This document shows, in pieces, positions 56,491 through 64,000 of a stretch of DNA of 64,000 nt (position 1 is its first letter; every line of letters starts with the position of its first letter). The DNA comes from CAVUPF01 sp963777915. Its GTDB lineage: Bacteria > Actinomycetota > Thermoleophilia > Solirubrobacterales > 70-9. Both the position numbers and the translations under genes were made by a program. The stretch is taken from the NCBI GenBank assembly GCA_963777915.1, contig CAVZSH010000007.1, forward strand, positions 99,264 to 163,263, read 5' to 3'. A model generated the notes under the pieces. The model made no database searches. It saw only the letters and a list, made by a program, of their open reading frames with translations, and was not told the origin of the DNA.

Positions 56491-57615
56491 ATGGGATTCC
56501 TCAGCCGCAAGACCAAGAGTAAGTCCGAAGTCGTCGATGAGCCGCATCCGATCATGGAGGAGCTTGAGCGGATGGAAGAGGCGGTGCCTGAGCGCTCAGA
56601 GCGCCCGGCCGCGGGTCCTCTCGCCGCGGCGCGACCGGCACCCGCGCAAGCCGTCGGCGAGGCCCCCGTCTCCAGGCCAGCGCCCGCAGAGCGGATCGAG
56701 GCGGCGACGAGGGAGCGGGCTGCCGGGTCGATCGCCGCTCCGCCTGTCGAGGCGCCGGACGCCGAGGAGCCGGCCCGCTTCATGCCGGGTGATCTGATCG
56801 CTCCCAGCCGCCACGAGGTCGTGGGGGAGGGCGATGAGGCCGAGGTCGCGGTCAAGCACGCCGACGTAATCGCCTTTGCAAACCAAAAGGGCGGGGTCGC
56901 CAAGACCACCACCACGCTCAACCTCGCCGTTGCCTTTGCCGAGTCCGGATACCGGGTTCTGTGCATCGATCTCGACCCACAAGGGAACCTGACCATGAGC
57001 CAGGGGATCGACCCGGACAAGGTCGAGAAGAGCCTCTATGACGTGCTGGTCAACGACATGCCGATCTCGGAGATCATCGTCAAGCGCGAGATCGACATCG
57101 CGGTCGCCTCGATCGACCTGGCCGGGGCCGAGATCGCGATGAGCACCAAGATCGGCCGCGAGCGTACGCTGCAGAAGGCCCTCAAGGAGGTCTCCGGGGA
57201 CTATGACTTCGTCTGCATCGACACGCCGCCCAGCCTCGGGCTGCTGACCATCAACGCGCTGACCGCGGCGAACAAGGTGATCGTCCCCGTCCAATGCGAG
57301 TATCTGTCGATGCGCGGGCTGGTCCAGCTCCAGAACACGCTGAAGATGATCCAAGAGAACCTCAACCCCGAGGTGCGGATCGAGGGCATCCTGCCGACGA
57401 TGCTCGACTCGCGCACGGTCCACGCCAAGGAGGCCGTGGAAATCCTCGAGGAGAACTTCGGCGACCTCGTCTTCAAATCCCGCATCCGCAAGGCGATCAA
57501 ATTCGCCGAGGCGCCAGTGAAGGGATCCAGCGTGCTCAAGTACGATTCCGGCAGCAGCGCCGCGAACTACTATCGGGAGCTGGCGAAGGAGGTTCTGGCG
57601 AATGAGTCGGCGTAA
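56491..57615 (+). CDS. ParA-family ATPase with disordered N-terminus
   Basis: A 374-residue protein. Residues 1-122 are low-complexity (Ala/Pro/Glu-rich) and probably disordered. From 123 on it is a ParA/Soj ATPase: deviant Walker A FANQKGGVAKTTTTLNLAVA (KGGVAKTT at 133-140), DLDPQGNLT, switch II DFVCIDTPPSLGLLTINAL, and VPVQCEYLSMRGLVQL. No ParB gene follows, unlike chromosomal parAB. Instead it overlaps ftsZ by 14 bp, so the two are surely co-translated. This suggests a role in positioning division rather than chromosome segregation, as with MipZ- or MinD-like ParA relatives. That role is inference. Confidence 0.88.
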   Translation: MGFLSRKTKSKSEVVDEPHPIMEELERMEEAVPERSERPAAGPLAAARPAPAQAVGEAPVSRPAPAERIEAATRERAAGSIAAPPVEAPDAEEPARFMPGDLIAPSRHEVVGEGDEAEVAVKHADVIAFANQKGGVAKTTTTLNLAVAFAESGYRVLCIDLDPQGNLTMSQGIDPDKVEKSLYDVLVNDMPISEIIVKREIDIAVASIDLAGAEIAMSTKIGRERTLQKALKEVSGDYDFVCIDTPPSLGLLTINALTAANKVIVPVQCEYLSMRGLVQLQNTLKMIQENLNPEVRIEGILPTMLDSRTVHAKEAVEILEENFGDLVFKSRIRKAIKFAEAPVKGSSVLKYDSGSSAANYYRELAKEVLANESA

Positions 57616-58993
57616 GCGGGCGAGTATGCGCGAGGGTCCCCTCGCCGATCTCTTTCGCTCCACCTCCGAGGAGGTTCCCGCCGATCCGCCCGAGGCTCCC
57701 GAGTTCGGTGAGTCCGCACGCGAGGAGCCTCGCTACGGCCGCGAGGATCCAGTCGAGGCACAGCGCGCCTCTGAGCCCGAGGCCCCTTCGCCCACTCCCG
57801 TCGCTCCGGAGTCCTCAGTCGAGCCGCCCCCGGAGCGTCTGAAACGCGTCTTCTCCGAGGAGCCCAAGCCCCGCCGCGAGGACTCAGTCATCGTCAATAC
57901 GCCCCGCTATGGCCGTGAGGAGCCGGCCTATGAGCCGCCGGGAAGCGGCCAGCCGCACCAGCCGGTGATCCGCGTGGTTGGGGTCGGCGGAGCCGGCGTC
58001 AACGCCGTCAACCGCATGGTCGACGCCCGCATCCCGGGGGTCGAGTTCATGGCGGTCAACACCGACCTGCAGTCGCTGCAGCTCTGCGTCGCCGACATCA
58101 CCGTCCACATCGGCGACGAGCAGACCCGCGGGCTGGGCGCCGGCGCTGACCCCGAGCTTGGGCACCGCTCCGCCTTTGAGGAGCAGGACAAGATCAAGCG
58201 CCTGCTGAAGGGCTCCGACATGGTCTTCGTCGCCGCCGGTGCGGGCGGCGGCACCGGCACCGGCGCCGCTCCGGTCGTCGCCCGCCTTGCCCGCGAGGTC
58301 GGCGCGCTGACCGTCGGCATCGTCACCAAGCCGTTCAGCTTCGAGGGCAGCCGCCGCGGCAACCAGGCAGGCAAGGGAATCGAAGAGCTGGCGGCCGAGG
58401 TCGACACGCTGATCGTCGTCCCCAATGACCGCCTGCTCGAGGTGCTCGACCAGCAGACCTCGATGGTCGAGGCCTTCCAAGTCGCCGACGACGTGCTGCG
58501 CCAGGGCGTCCAGGGCGTTTCGGACCTGGTGACCCTGCCGGCGCTGATCAACCTCGACTTCGCCGACGTGCGGACGATCATGTCCGACGCGGGCCGGGCG
58601 CTGTTGGGGATCGGCATGGGTCACGGCGAGGGGCGGGCGATGCTCGCCGCCGAGAAAGCGATCTCCTCACCGCTGCTGGAGACCTCGATGGAGGGGGCGC
58701 GCGCGATCCTGCTCTCGATCACCGGCGGCCCCGACCTCTCTTTGGTCGAGGTCAGCGAGGCGGCCAAGGTGGTCGGTGAGGCGGCGCATCCCGACGCCAA
58801 CATCATCTTCGGCGCCAATGTCGATGAAGAGCTGGGCGACCAGGTCTGGGTCACGGTGGTGGCGACCCGCTTTGACGGCAGCCCGGCGCCGGCGCGCCGC
58901 GCAGCCGAGCCGACGATCCGCCGCACCAAGGACACCGGCCGCGCTCGCCGCGGCGAGCTCGGCATCGACGTCCCCGAGTTCCTCCCCGGCTAG
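57602..58993 (+). CDS. ftsZ: Cell division GTPase FtsZ with long N-terminal extension
   Basis: A 463-residue tubulin-like protein. Residues 1-120 are an extension that ordinary FtsZ (starting a few residues before the core) lacks. It contains the motif PRYGRE(D/E)P twice, at 43-50 and 101-108. The core starts PVIRVVGVGGAGVNAVNRMV (121-140), with NTD at 153-155 and GGGTGTGAAP (215-224), the GTP loop. GVQGVSDLVTLPALINLDFADVR is the T7 catalytic loop. It ends RGELGIDVPEFLPG, a short C-terminal peptide like that which binds FtsA/SepF. It is not in a dcw cluster but in an overlapping unit with parA. It may be the main FtsZ or a paralogue. Confidence 0.92.
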   Translation: MSRRKRASMREGPLADLFRSTSEEVPADPPEAPEFGESAREEPRYGREDPVEAQRASEPEAPSPTPVAPESSVEPPPERLKRVFSEEPKPRREDSVIVNTPRYGREEPAYEPPGSGQPHQPVIRVVGVGGAGVNAVNRMVDARIPGVEFMAVNTDLQSLQLCVADITVHIGDEQTRGLGAGADPELGHRSAFEEQDKIKRLLKGSDMVFVAAGAGGGTGTGAAPVVARLAREVGALTVGIVTKPFSFEGSRRGNQAGKGIEELAAEVDTLIVVPNDRLLEVLDQQTSMVEAFQVADDVLRQGVQGVSDLVTLPALINLDFADVRTIMSDAGRALLGIGMGHGEGRAMLAAEKAISSPLLETSMEGARAILLSITGGPDLSLVEVSEAAKVVGEAAHPDANIIFGANVDEELGDQVWVTVVATRFDGSPAPARRAAEPTIRRTKDTGRARRGELGIDVPEFLPG

Positions 58994-59010
58994 CACTACC
59001 CTCCGCCTCG

Positions 59011-60516
59011 ATGAGAGGGGTCGTCGCCGCCGGCCACCAGCTGACCGCCGAGGCGGGGGCGCAGGTTCTGCGCGAGGGCGGCAATGCCGTCGATGCCGCC
59101 GTCTGCGCGGTGCTCGCCTCCTTCGCGGTCGAGAGCCCGCTGAGCGGATTCGGCGCCGGCGGGTTCATGATGGTCCACCGCGGCGAGGAGACCGTCCTCT
59201 TCGACTTCTTCGTCGCGGCGCCTGGCAAGGATGGGATCGAGCGGGGGGCCGAGCTGGTAGCGGTGCCGGTCCACTTCGACGCCGAGACGGTCCAGACGTT
59301 CTACGTCGGGCCGGCCTCCTGCGGCGTGCCCGGCACGGCCGCCGGGCTGGAGCTGGTGTTGGGGCGCTTCGGCTCGGTGCCGCTGGAGGAGCTGGCCCGC
59401 CCCGGCGCCCGCCTCGCCCGCCAGGGCGCCCCGGTGAACGCCGAGCAGGCATACATCCTCGACATCCTCGCCCCGATCCACCAGCGGCTGGCAGGTACCC
59501 GGGAGCTCTATGCACCCGGGGGCCGGACGCTGCGCGAGGGCGAAGTCTTTCGCTTCGGGGAGCTGGCCGAGGCGCTGGAGCGCTTCGGCTCCGAAGGGGC
59601 AGAGCCGTTTTACCGCGGCGATCTGGCGGGCGCGCTGAGCGAGTTCACGCTCGCCGGTGGCGGCACGCTCGGCCCCGGCGACCTCGCGAGCTATGAGGCA
59701 ATCGAGCGGCGGCCGATCCGGACCTCCTACCGTGGCGCCGAGGTCCTCACCAACCCGCCGCCGTCCTCGGGAGGCATCCTGATCGCCTTTTGCCTCGGCC
59801 TCCTGGAGCGGCTCGGGGAGCGCAGCGGCCCCGAGCAGCTGGTCGCCGCGATGGGCGCCGCCAACAGCCGCCGCGGCAAGGAGTTCGCCGAAGGCCTCTA
59901 CGGGGACGAGTTGGCGGCGAGCTTCCTCGACCCGGCCGGCCTTGACCTCGCGGCCACCGACCTGCTCGGCTCGACCACCCACATCTCCGTCCTCGACGCG
60001 ACCGGGATGTGCGCGAGCGTCACCTGCTCGAACGGATCGGGCTCCGGCGTCCTCGTGCCCGACACCGGCGTCATCCTCAACAACATGCTCGGCGAGGAGG
60101 ACCTCAACCCGCTCGGCTTCCACGCCATCGCGCCCGGGCGCCGCGTGCCCTCGATGATGGCGCCGACCGTGGTCCTGCGCGACGGGGAGATCGAGCTCGG
60201 CCTCGGCAGCGCCGGTTCCAACCGCATCCGCTCGGCGATCCTGCAGACGATCGTTCGGGTGATCGAGGAGGGGATGGGAGCCGGCGAGGCGGTGCGGGCG
60301 CCTCGCCTGCATTTCGAGGACGGCGTCGTTCAGGCGGAGCCGGGGATCGATGTGGCCGCCCTGGCGCGGCTGGAGGCGCGCGGCGTGCGGGTCGCCCGTC
60401 GCCCCCAGATCAACCTCTTCTTCGGTGGCTGCCAGGCGGTGGCGCGCGATCGGGAGAGCGGCGAGCTGAGCGGCGGCGGGGATCCGCGTCGCGGCGGCGC
60501 GGTGGCGATCGCCTAA
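59011..60516 (+). CDS. ggt: Gamma-glutamyltransferase family protein
   Basis: A 501-residue N-terminal-nucleophile hydrolase of the GGT family. It has GGNAVDAAVCAVLASFAVE, then GFGAGGFMMVH (start of the substrate pocket), NPPPSSGGILIAFCLGLLER and the autocleavage site GSTTHISVLD, where the second Thr becomes the new N-terminus. Further on are GSGSGVLVPDTGVILNNMLG and LGSAGSNRIRSAILQTIV. No signal peptide is seen, so it may be cytoplasmic, unlike Escherichia coli GGT. It starts 17 bases after ftsZ. Substrates could be gamma-glutamyl compounds or related amides. Confidence 0.88.
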   Translation: MRGVVAAGHQLTAEAGAQVLREGGNAVDAAVCAVLASFAVESPLSGFGAGGFMMVHRGEETVLFDFFVAAPGKDGIERGAELVAVPVHFDAETVQTFYVGPASCGVPGTAAGLELVLGRFGSVPLEELARPGARLARQGAPVNAEQAYILDILAPIHQRLAGTRELYAPGGRTLREGEVFRFGELAEALERFGSEGAEPFYRGDLAGALSEFTLAGGGTLGPGDLASYEAIERRPIRTSYRGAEVLTNPPPSSGGILIAFCLGLLERLGERSGPEQLVAAMGAANSRRGKEFAEGLYGDELAASFLDPAGLDLAATDLLGSTTHISVLDATGMCASVTCSNGSGSGVLVPDTGVILNNMLGEEDLNPLGFHAIAPGRRVPSMMAPTVVLRDGEIELGLGSAGSNRIRSAILQTIVRVIEEGMGAGEAVRAPRLHFEDGVVQAEPGIDVAALARLEARGVRVARRPQINLFFGGCQAVARDRESGELSGGGDPRRGGAVAIA

Positions 60517-60549
60517 AGCGGGCCGCACCCGCGGCCCCTGCGGTGCAGA

Positions 60550-61692
60550 ATGGCGCGCATGGCGCAGCGCCCCGCGATCGACTTCGACGCCGAGGGCCTG
60601 CTGGAGGGGGTCGAGGGCGAGCCCCGCCGGGCCCGCCTTGCGCTGCTCGAGCAGCTGGCGGCCGAGGGCGTCTCGGTGCAGGAGCTGCGCGAGGCGGTCG
60701 CAGCCGGGCGCCTCACCCTGCTCCCGGTCGAGCGGGCCCTGGCCGGCGATGGCCCCCGCTATACGCCGCGCGAGGTGGCCGAGATCTCCGGCGTCGACTT
60801 CGACCTGATGCAGCGCGCCACGGCGGCGCTCGGCATCCCCTATCCGGACCCCGACGAAAGAGCCTTGACCGAGTCCGACGTGGAGGCGGCGCGGGGAGTG
60901 AAGGCCTTCAACGACGCCGGCCTCCCGGAGGAGGGAATCGTGCAGGTGGCGCGGACGATCGGCATGGGCACGGCGCGGATCGCCGAGGCCAACCGCGAGC
61001 TGATGGTTCGTACCCTGATGCAGCCCGGCGATACCGAGCGCGACCTGGCGCTCCGCTTCGCCGCCGCCGCAGAGCACATGCTGCCGGTGTTCGAGCCGAT
61101 CCTGCTCTACGCGCTGCGGGCCCACATGCTCGAGCAGATCCGCCGCGACGTGATCGGCGCCGCCGACCTCGCCTCCGGCACGCCGGGCGCCACTTCAGAG
61201 GTCGCAGTCTGCTTCGCCGACCTGGTCGGCTTCACCAAGCTCGGCGAGGAGGTCCCCACCGAAGAGCTCGGCTTGATCGCCGGCCGGCTCGACGAGCTGG
61301 CGACGGCGGTCGCCGAGCCGCCGGTGCGGCTGGTGAAGCTGATCGGCGACGCGGCGATGCTCGTCAGCGCAGAGGCAGGGCCGATGGTCGAGGCGGCGCT
61401 GCGGATGGTCGAGGCCGCCGACCGCGAAGGCGAGGACTTCCCGCGGTTGCGGGCGGGCATCGCCTACGGCTCCGCCCTGATCCGCACCGGCGATTACTAC
61501 GGGCGCCCGGTCAACCTGGCGAGCCGTCTCACGGCGATCGCCAAACCGGGCAGCGTCCTGGTCGACGTGGCGGCCCGCGAGGCGGCGGGGGAGGGGTTCG
61601 AGTATTCCTTCGCCGGGGAGCGGCGCCTCAAGGGCCTCGACTCTCGGGTCAAGCAGTTCCGGGTGCGCCGAGCCGCCAGCGCCTCAGCCTAG
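60550..61692 (+). CDS. Class III nucleotidyl cyclase with autoregulatory domain
   Basis: A 380-residue soluble protein. Residues about 10-200 form a helical region with a winged-helix/MerR-like stretch (YTPREVAEISGVDFDLMQRA), like the autoregulatory domain of mycobacterial Rv1264. The cyclase domain (215-375) keeps metal-binding Asp224 (VCFADLVGFTKLGEE) and Asp267 (KLIGDAAM), the substrate-selecting Lys263 and the transition-state Asn/Arg in PVNLASRL. Adenylate cyclase activity is therefore likely; Rv1264 is pH-sensing, which may or may not hold here. It starts at ATG 60550 or 60559 (both in frame). Its end overlaps the convergent methyltransferase by four bases. Confidence 0.88.
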   Translation: MARMAQRPAIDFDAEGLLEGVEGEPRRARLALLEQLAAEGVSVQELREAVAAGRLTLLPVERALAGDGPRYTPREVAEISGVDFDLMQRATAALGIPYPDPDERALTESDVEAARGVKAFNDAGLPEEGIVQVARTIGMGTARIAEANRELMVRTLMQPGDTERDLALRFAAAAEHMLPVFEPILLYALRAHMLEQIRRDVIGAADLASGTPGATSEVAVCFADLVGFTKLGEEVPTEELGLIAGRLDELATAVAEPPVRLVKLIGDAAMLVSAEAGPMVEAALRMVEAADREGEDFPRLRAGIAYGSALIRTGDYYGRPVNLASRLTAIAKPGSVLVDVAAREAAGEGFEYSFAGERRLKGLDSRVKQFRVRRAASASA

Positions 61693-62606
61693 GCGGGCTT
61701 GCGGGCGGAGACGAGCAGGTTGTAGAAGAGCTCGGCGGGGAGGTGGGGCTCCAGCAGGCGGGTGTCGAGCTTTTGCAGGGCGATGTAGCTGCGGAAGGCG
61801 AAGCTGCGCCAGCCCCAGGGGACCGAGTCCGGCTCGGCGCTCGACTCGACCGTGCGCAGGCCCCAGCCCCAGGCATTGGCGAGCAGCTCCTCACCGCCGA
61901 CGCGACGCTCCTCAAAGCCGGCGTTGCGCAGCAGGCGCCGCAGGTCGGCGGGGGCAAAGGCGTGGACGTCGACCTCGCTCTCTAGCGCGTGGCCACCCGA
62001 CTGCTCGGCCTCGGGCACGGCACGGCGGCGCGCCCGCACCAGCTCGCGCCAGGCCGGGGCGAGGATCAGCCCCGCCCGCTTGGGCAGAGCGGCGAGGCGG
62101 TCGCCGTAGCGCGACGGCTCGCCGGCGAAGGCGATCACGCCGCCGGGACGCAGGACGCGGCGGAATTCCGAGAAGGCGCGCTGCAGGTCGGGGATGTGAT
62201 GCAGGACCGCGTGGCCGAAGACGAGGTCGAAGCTCTCCCCCTCGAAGGGGAGCTGCTCGGCCTCGGTCTCAACCGTCTGCGCCTCCAGCCCGAGCGCCTC
62301 CGCGGTGCCCGCGAGCCGGCTCAGCATGCCCGCGGAGATGTCGGTCGCGGTCAGCTGCTCGATCACGCCGAGCTGGAGCAGGTTGAGCGAGAAGTAGCCG
62401 GTGCCCGAGCCGATCTCCAGCCCCTCGCCAAAGGTCCGCCCGCCGAGCCCGCCGAGCGCCTTGTCCAGCTTCAGCCGTACCTGCTCGCGGCCGGTCTCGC
62501 CGAAGTCGATCCCCCACTTGGCGTCATACTCATCGGCCGCGGCGTCGTGGTAGCGGGTGTTGACCTCCTTGATGTGCTCCGGCGTGGCGGTCGGGGAGGC
62601 TGGCAC
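61689..62606 (-). CDS. Class I SAM-dependent methyltransferase (UbiE-like)
   Basis: About 305 residues. SAM motif I is EGLEIGSGTGYFSLNLLQLG, motif II TATDISAGMLSRLA, then AEQLPFEGESFDLVFGHAVLHHIPD and FRRVLRPGGVIAFAGEPSRY. The C-terminal half (WRELVRARRRAVPEAEQSGG; VHAFAPADLRRLLRNAGFEE) is longer than in plain UbiE. GTG 62606 is preferred as start because the longer frame (to 62642) overlaps the divergent gene's start. The gene forms a divergent pair with a second methyltransferase. The substrate is unknown; a lipid or glycan intermediate is a guess. Confidence 0.82.
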   Translation of the reverse strand: MPASPTATPEHIKEVNTRYHDAAADEYDAKWGIDFGETGREQVRLKLDKALGGLGGRTFGEGLEIGSGTGYFSLNLLQLGVIEQLTATDISAGMLSRLAGTAEALGLEAQTVETEAEQLPFEGESFDLVFGHAVLHHIPDLQRAFSEFRRVLRPGGVIAFAGEPSRYGDRLAALPKRAGLILAPAWRELVRARRRAVPEAEQSGGHALESEVDVHAFAPADLRRLLRNAGFEERRVGGEELLANAWGWGLRTVESSAEPDSVPWGWRSFAFRSYIALQKLDTRLLEPHLPAELFYNLLVSARKPA

Positions 62607-62636
62607 GGGCTCGGGAACTCTACGCAGAATGGCGCA

Positions 62637-63434
62637 ATGCACGGAGCGCAGGCCCGCAATAGCGTCCCTTCGGTGGGCGAGGAATACCTCCAGCTAAACC
62701 AGCCCCCCGGGGTGCCGCCGCTGCCGCTGACCGGGGAGCGCACGCTGCCCGACCTGCCGGATGAGAACTACTGGTACCGGCGCCACCTGGCTGTCTATGA
62801 GTGGATCGCAGCTCGGGTCGCCGGCCTGCGGGTCCTCGACATGGCATGCGGAGAGGGCTATGGGTCCAACCTGCTGGCGGGGACGGCGGCGAGCGTCATC
62901 GGCGTCGACGCCAACCCCGAGGCCCACGAGCACGCGCGGCTGCGATACGTGCGCTCGAACCTCGGTTTCGAGCGCGATCTGGTCGAGAGCTACGCCGAGC
63001 CATGCGACGCCCTCGTCTTCCTGCAGACGATCGAGCACGTCCAAGACGCGGGGGCGATCCTCGAGCACTTCCGCTCGATGCTCCCGGCGGGCGGCGTTAC
63101 CTACATCTCCACACCGAACCTGCTGACCCTGGCGCCGCCGGGGGCCGAGAAGTCAGGCAACCCGTGGCACGTCCGCGAGTACCGGGCTGCCGAGTTCCGC
63201 GAGCTATGCGAGACGCGCTTTGACCGGGTCGAGGTGCTCGGCCTCTTTCACGCTCGCAAGCTGAGGGTGCATGAGCTCGCACTTCGGCTGGGCTGGGACA
63301 CGGTCCACAAGCGGCTCGGGTTGACCGAGCGGTTCTACGGCTGGTTCACGCCGGCGATCGCGGCGTCTGACTTCGCGCTCAGGGCGGGCGAGCTCGACGC
63401 GGCGCTGGACTTTCTCGCCGTTTGTCATGCCTGA
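62637..63434 (+). CDS. Class I SAM-dependent methyltransferase
   Basis: A 265-residue protein from ATG 62637. After an N-terminal stretch ending ENYWYRRHLAVYEWI, SAM motif I is LRVLDMACGEGYGSNLLAGT, motif II GVDANPEAHEHARLRY, and EHFRSMLPAGGVTYISTPNL follows with NPWHVREYRAAEFRELCE. The STPN and WHVREY elements are typical of methyltransferases acting on sugars or glycolipids in cell-wall/capsule clusters. It overlaps the following GH57-type gene by eight bases, so the two are coupled and may act on the same glycan (inference). Confidence 0.84.
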   Translation: MHGAQARNSVPSVGEEYLQLNQPPGVPPLPLTGERTLPDLPDENYWYRRHLAVYEWIAARVAGLRVLDMACGEGYGSNLLAGTAASVIGVDANPEAHEHARLRYVRSNLGFERDLVESYAEPCDALVFLQTIEHVQDAGAILEHFRSMLPAGGVTYISTPNLLTLAPPGAEKSGNPWHVREYRAAEFRELCETRFDRVEVLGLFHARKLRVHELALRLGWDTVHKRLGLTERFYGWFTPAIAASDFALRAGELDAALDFLAVCHA

Positions 63435-64000
63435 GCCGACGGCCGGCGATCTGGCGATCGTCCTGCACAGTCACATGCCCTACGTGGAGGGGTTCGGCAC
63501 CTACCCGTTCGGGGAGGAGTGGCTGTTTGACGCGGTGATCCGCTCCTACCTGCCGGTCTTGGAGGTTGCCGAGCGGGTGACGATGACCGTCACTCCGGTG
63601 CTGGCCGACCAGCTGGAGGACGCTGGGACGAGGGAGCGGTTGCGGGAATTCCTCCTCCGCTGGCGGATCGGGGCGGCGGAGGCCGATCTGGGGGAGGTGC
63701 CGGCGGAGTGCCGGGAGGCTTGTGTGGCGGAGCTCGATCGCTACCGGCTGGCGCTTCAGCTGTTGGACGGGGCCGGGGGGGACCCGCTGCGGTTGTTTAG
63801 GGAGGCCGAGGAGGCGGGGCGGGTAGCGCTGGCGAGTTCGGCGGCGAGTCATGCGGTCTTGCCTTTGCTGGCGACGCGGCAGGGGTTGCGGCTGCAGCTT
63901 CAGGCGGGGATCCGCTCGCACCGGCGGCGGTTCGGCTGGGAGGGGGGGTTCTGGCTGCCGGAGTGCGCCTATGCACCGGGGCTTGAGTGGCGCCTGGCCG
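63427..64000 (+). CDS. GH57-family glucan-branching-type enzyme (3' end outside window)
   Basis: The first 191 residues of a glycoside hydrolase family 57/DUF1957-type protein. LAIVLHSHMPYVEGFGTYPFGEEWLFDAVIRSYLPVLEV is the characteristic start, with the His-x-His-x-Pro-Tyr motif. GGFWLPECAYAPGLE near the right edge corresponds to the region that holds the catalytic glutamate. Relatives include 1,4-alpha-glucan branching enzymes of actinobacteria that build glycogen or methylglucose polysaccharides. The preceding methyltransferase, which it overlaps, fits the latter pathway but does not prove it. Its end, and therefore its full domain set, is not in the window. Confidence 0.88.
   Translation, partial: MPEPTAGDLAIVLHSHMPYVEGFGTYPFGEEWLFDAVIRSYLPVLEVAERVTMTVTPVLADQLEDAGTRERLREFLLRWRIGAAEADLGEVPAECREACVAELDRYRLALQLLDGAGGDPLRLFREAEEAGRVALASSAASHAVLPLLATRQGLRLQLQAGIRSHRRRFGWEGGFWLPECAYAPGLEWRLA

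Noticed and set aside
58996..61125. A 709-codon minus-strand frame opposite gamma-glutamyltransferase and the cyclase
   Set aside because: Same GC-shadow pattern; both plus-strand proteins have intact catalytic motifs.

Overview
The window is GC-rich, tightly packed bacterial DNA that looks like an actinobacterium, most likely class Thermoleophilia (Solirubrobacterales-like). This rests on two F420-type luciferase-like oxidoreductases, ergothioneine genes, a DUF5679 mini zinc ribbon, a pair of Get3/ArsA-like ATPases of the kind seen in mycobacteria, and a full type IV pilus (T4P) locus in a high-GC Gram-positive gene setting. The taxon is an inference from gene content; no rRNA or tRNA gene was seen.

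Layout. 0-15.5 kb is intact metabolic DNA: an MBL-fold/PAS pair, a PlsC acyltransferase, a thiolase / enoyl-CoA hydratase / thioesterase operon, a CtpE-like P-type ATPase, F420 oxidoreductases, the three-gene proton-translocating transhydrogenase (pntAA-AB-B), an SDR dehydrogenase and egtB-egtD. 15.8-24 kb holds an ABC exporter, a processive GT2 glycosyltransferase, a divergent MarR/MMPL pair with a clear operator, and class II fructose-bisphosphatase. 24-28 kb is a scarred stretch: a broken DUF2283-like gene, a truncated DNA methyltransferase and an IS481-type transposase remnant surround a GGDEF-EAL protein. On the minus strand at 27.8-30.3 kb lies an operon of a GAF/degenerate-GGDEF protein, an orphan PilB-N-terminal-like protein and a coiled-coil protein with three identical 138-bp repeats. 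A BrkB-type membrane protein and a primary-type sigma factor follow, with an intrinsic terminator in the sigma gene's leader.

32.7-52.2 kb is the T4P locus in two convergent arms. Plus arm: pilT, an anchored Trx-like protein, pilB, a second pilT, pilC, a c-di-GMP-I (GEMM-I) riboswitch, pilA, a secreted repeat protein and prepilin peptidase. Minus arm (from 52.2 kb down): PilV-, PilW- and PilX-like prepilins, pilM, pilN, pilO, a PilP-position protein and a second major-type pilin. A decayed IS110-family transposase sits where the arms meet. Together with the GGDEF-EAL protein, the riboswitch suggests pilin synthesis is set by c-di-GMP.

52.3-64 kb is again ordinary: an HxlR regulator with a long inverted-repeat operator, a large unknown protein, two Get3-like ATPases, an overlapping ParA-FtsZ pair (both with long disordered N-termini), gamma-glutamyltransferase, a class III nucleotidyl cyclase, two methyltransferases and a GH57 enzyme cut by the window edge.

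Many genes, above all in the T4P locus, carry single-base indels with the protein continuing in another frame and motifs intact. I read these as mostly sequence-consensus errors, but real decay cannot be excluded from sequence alone.
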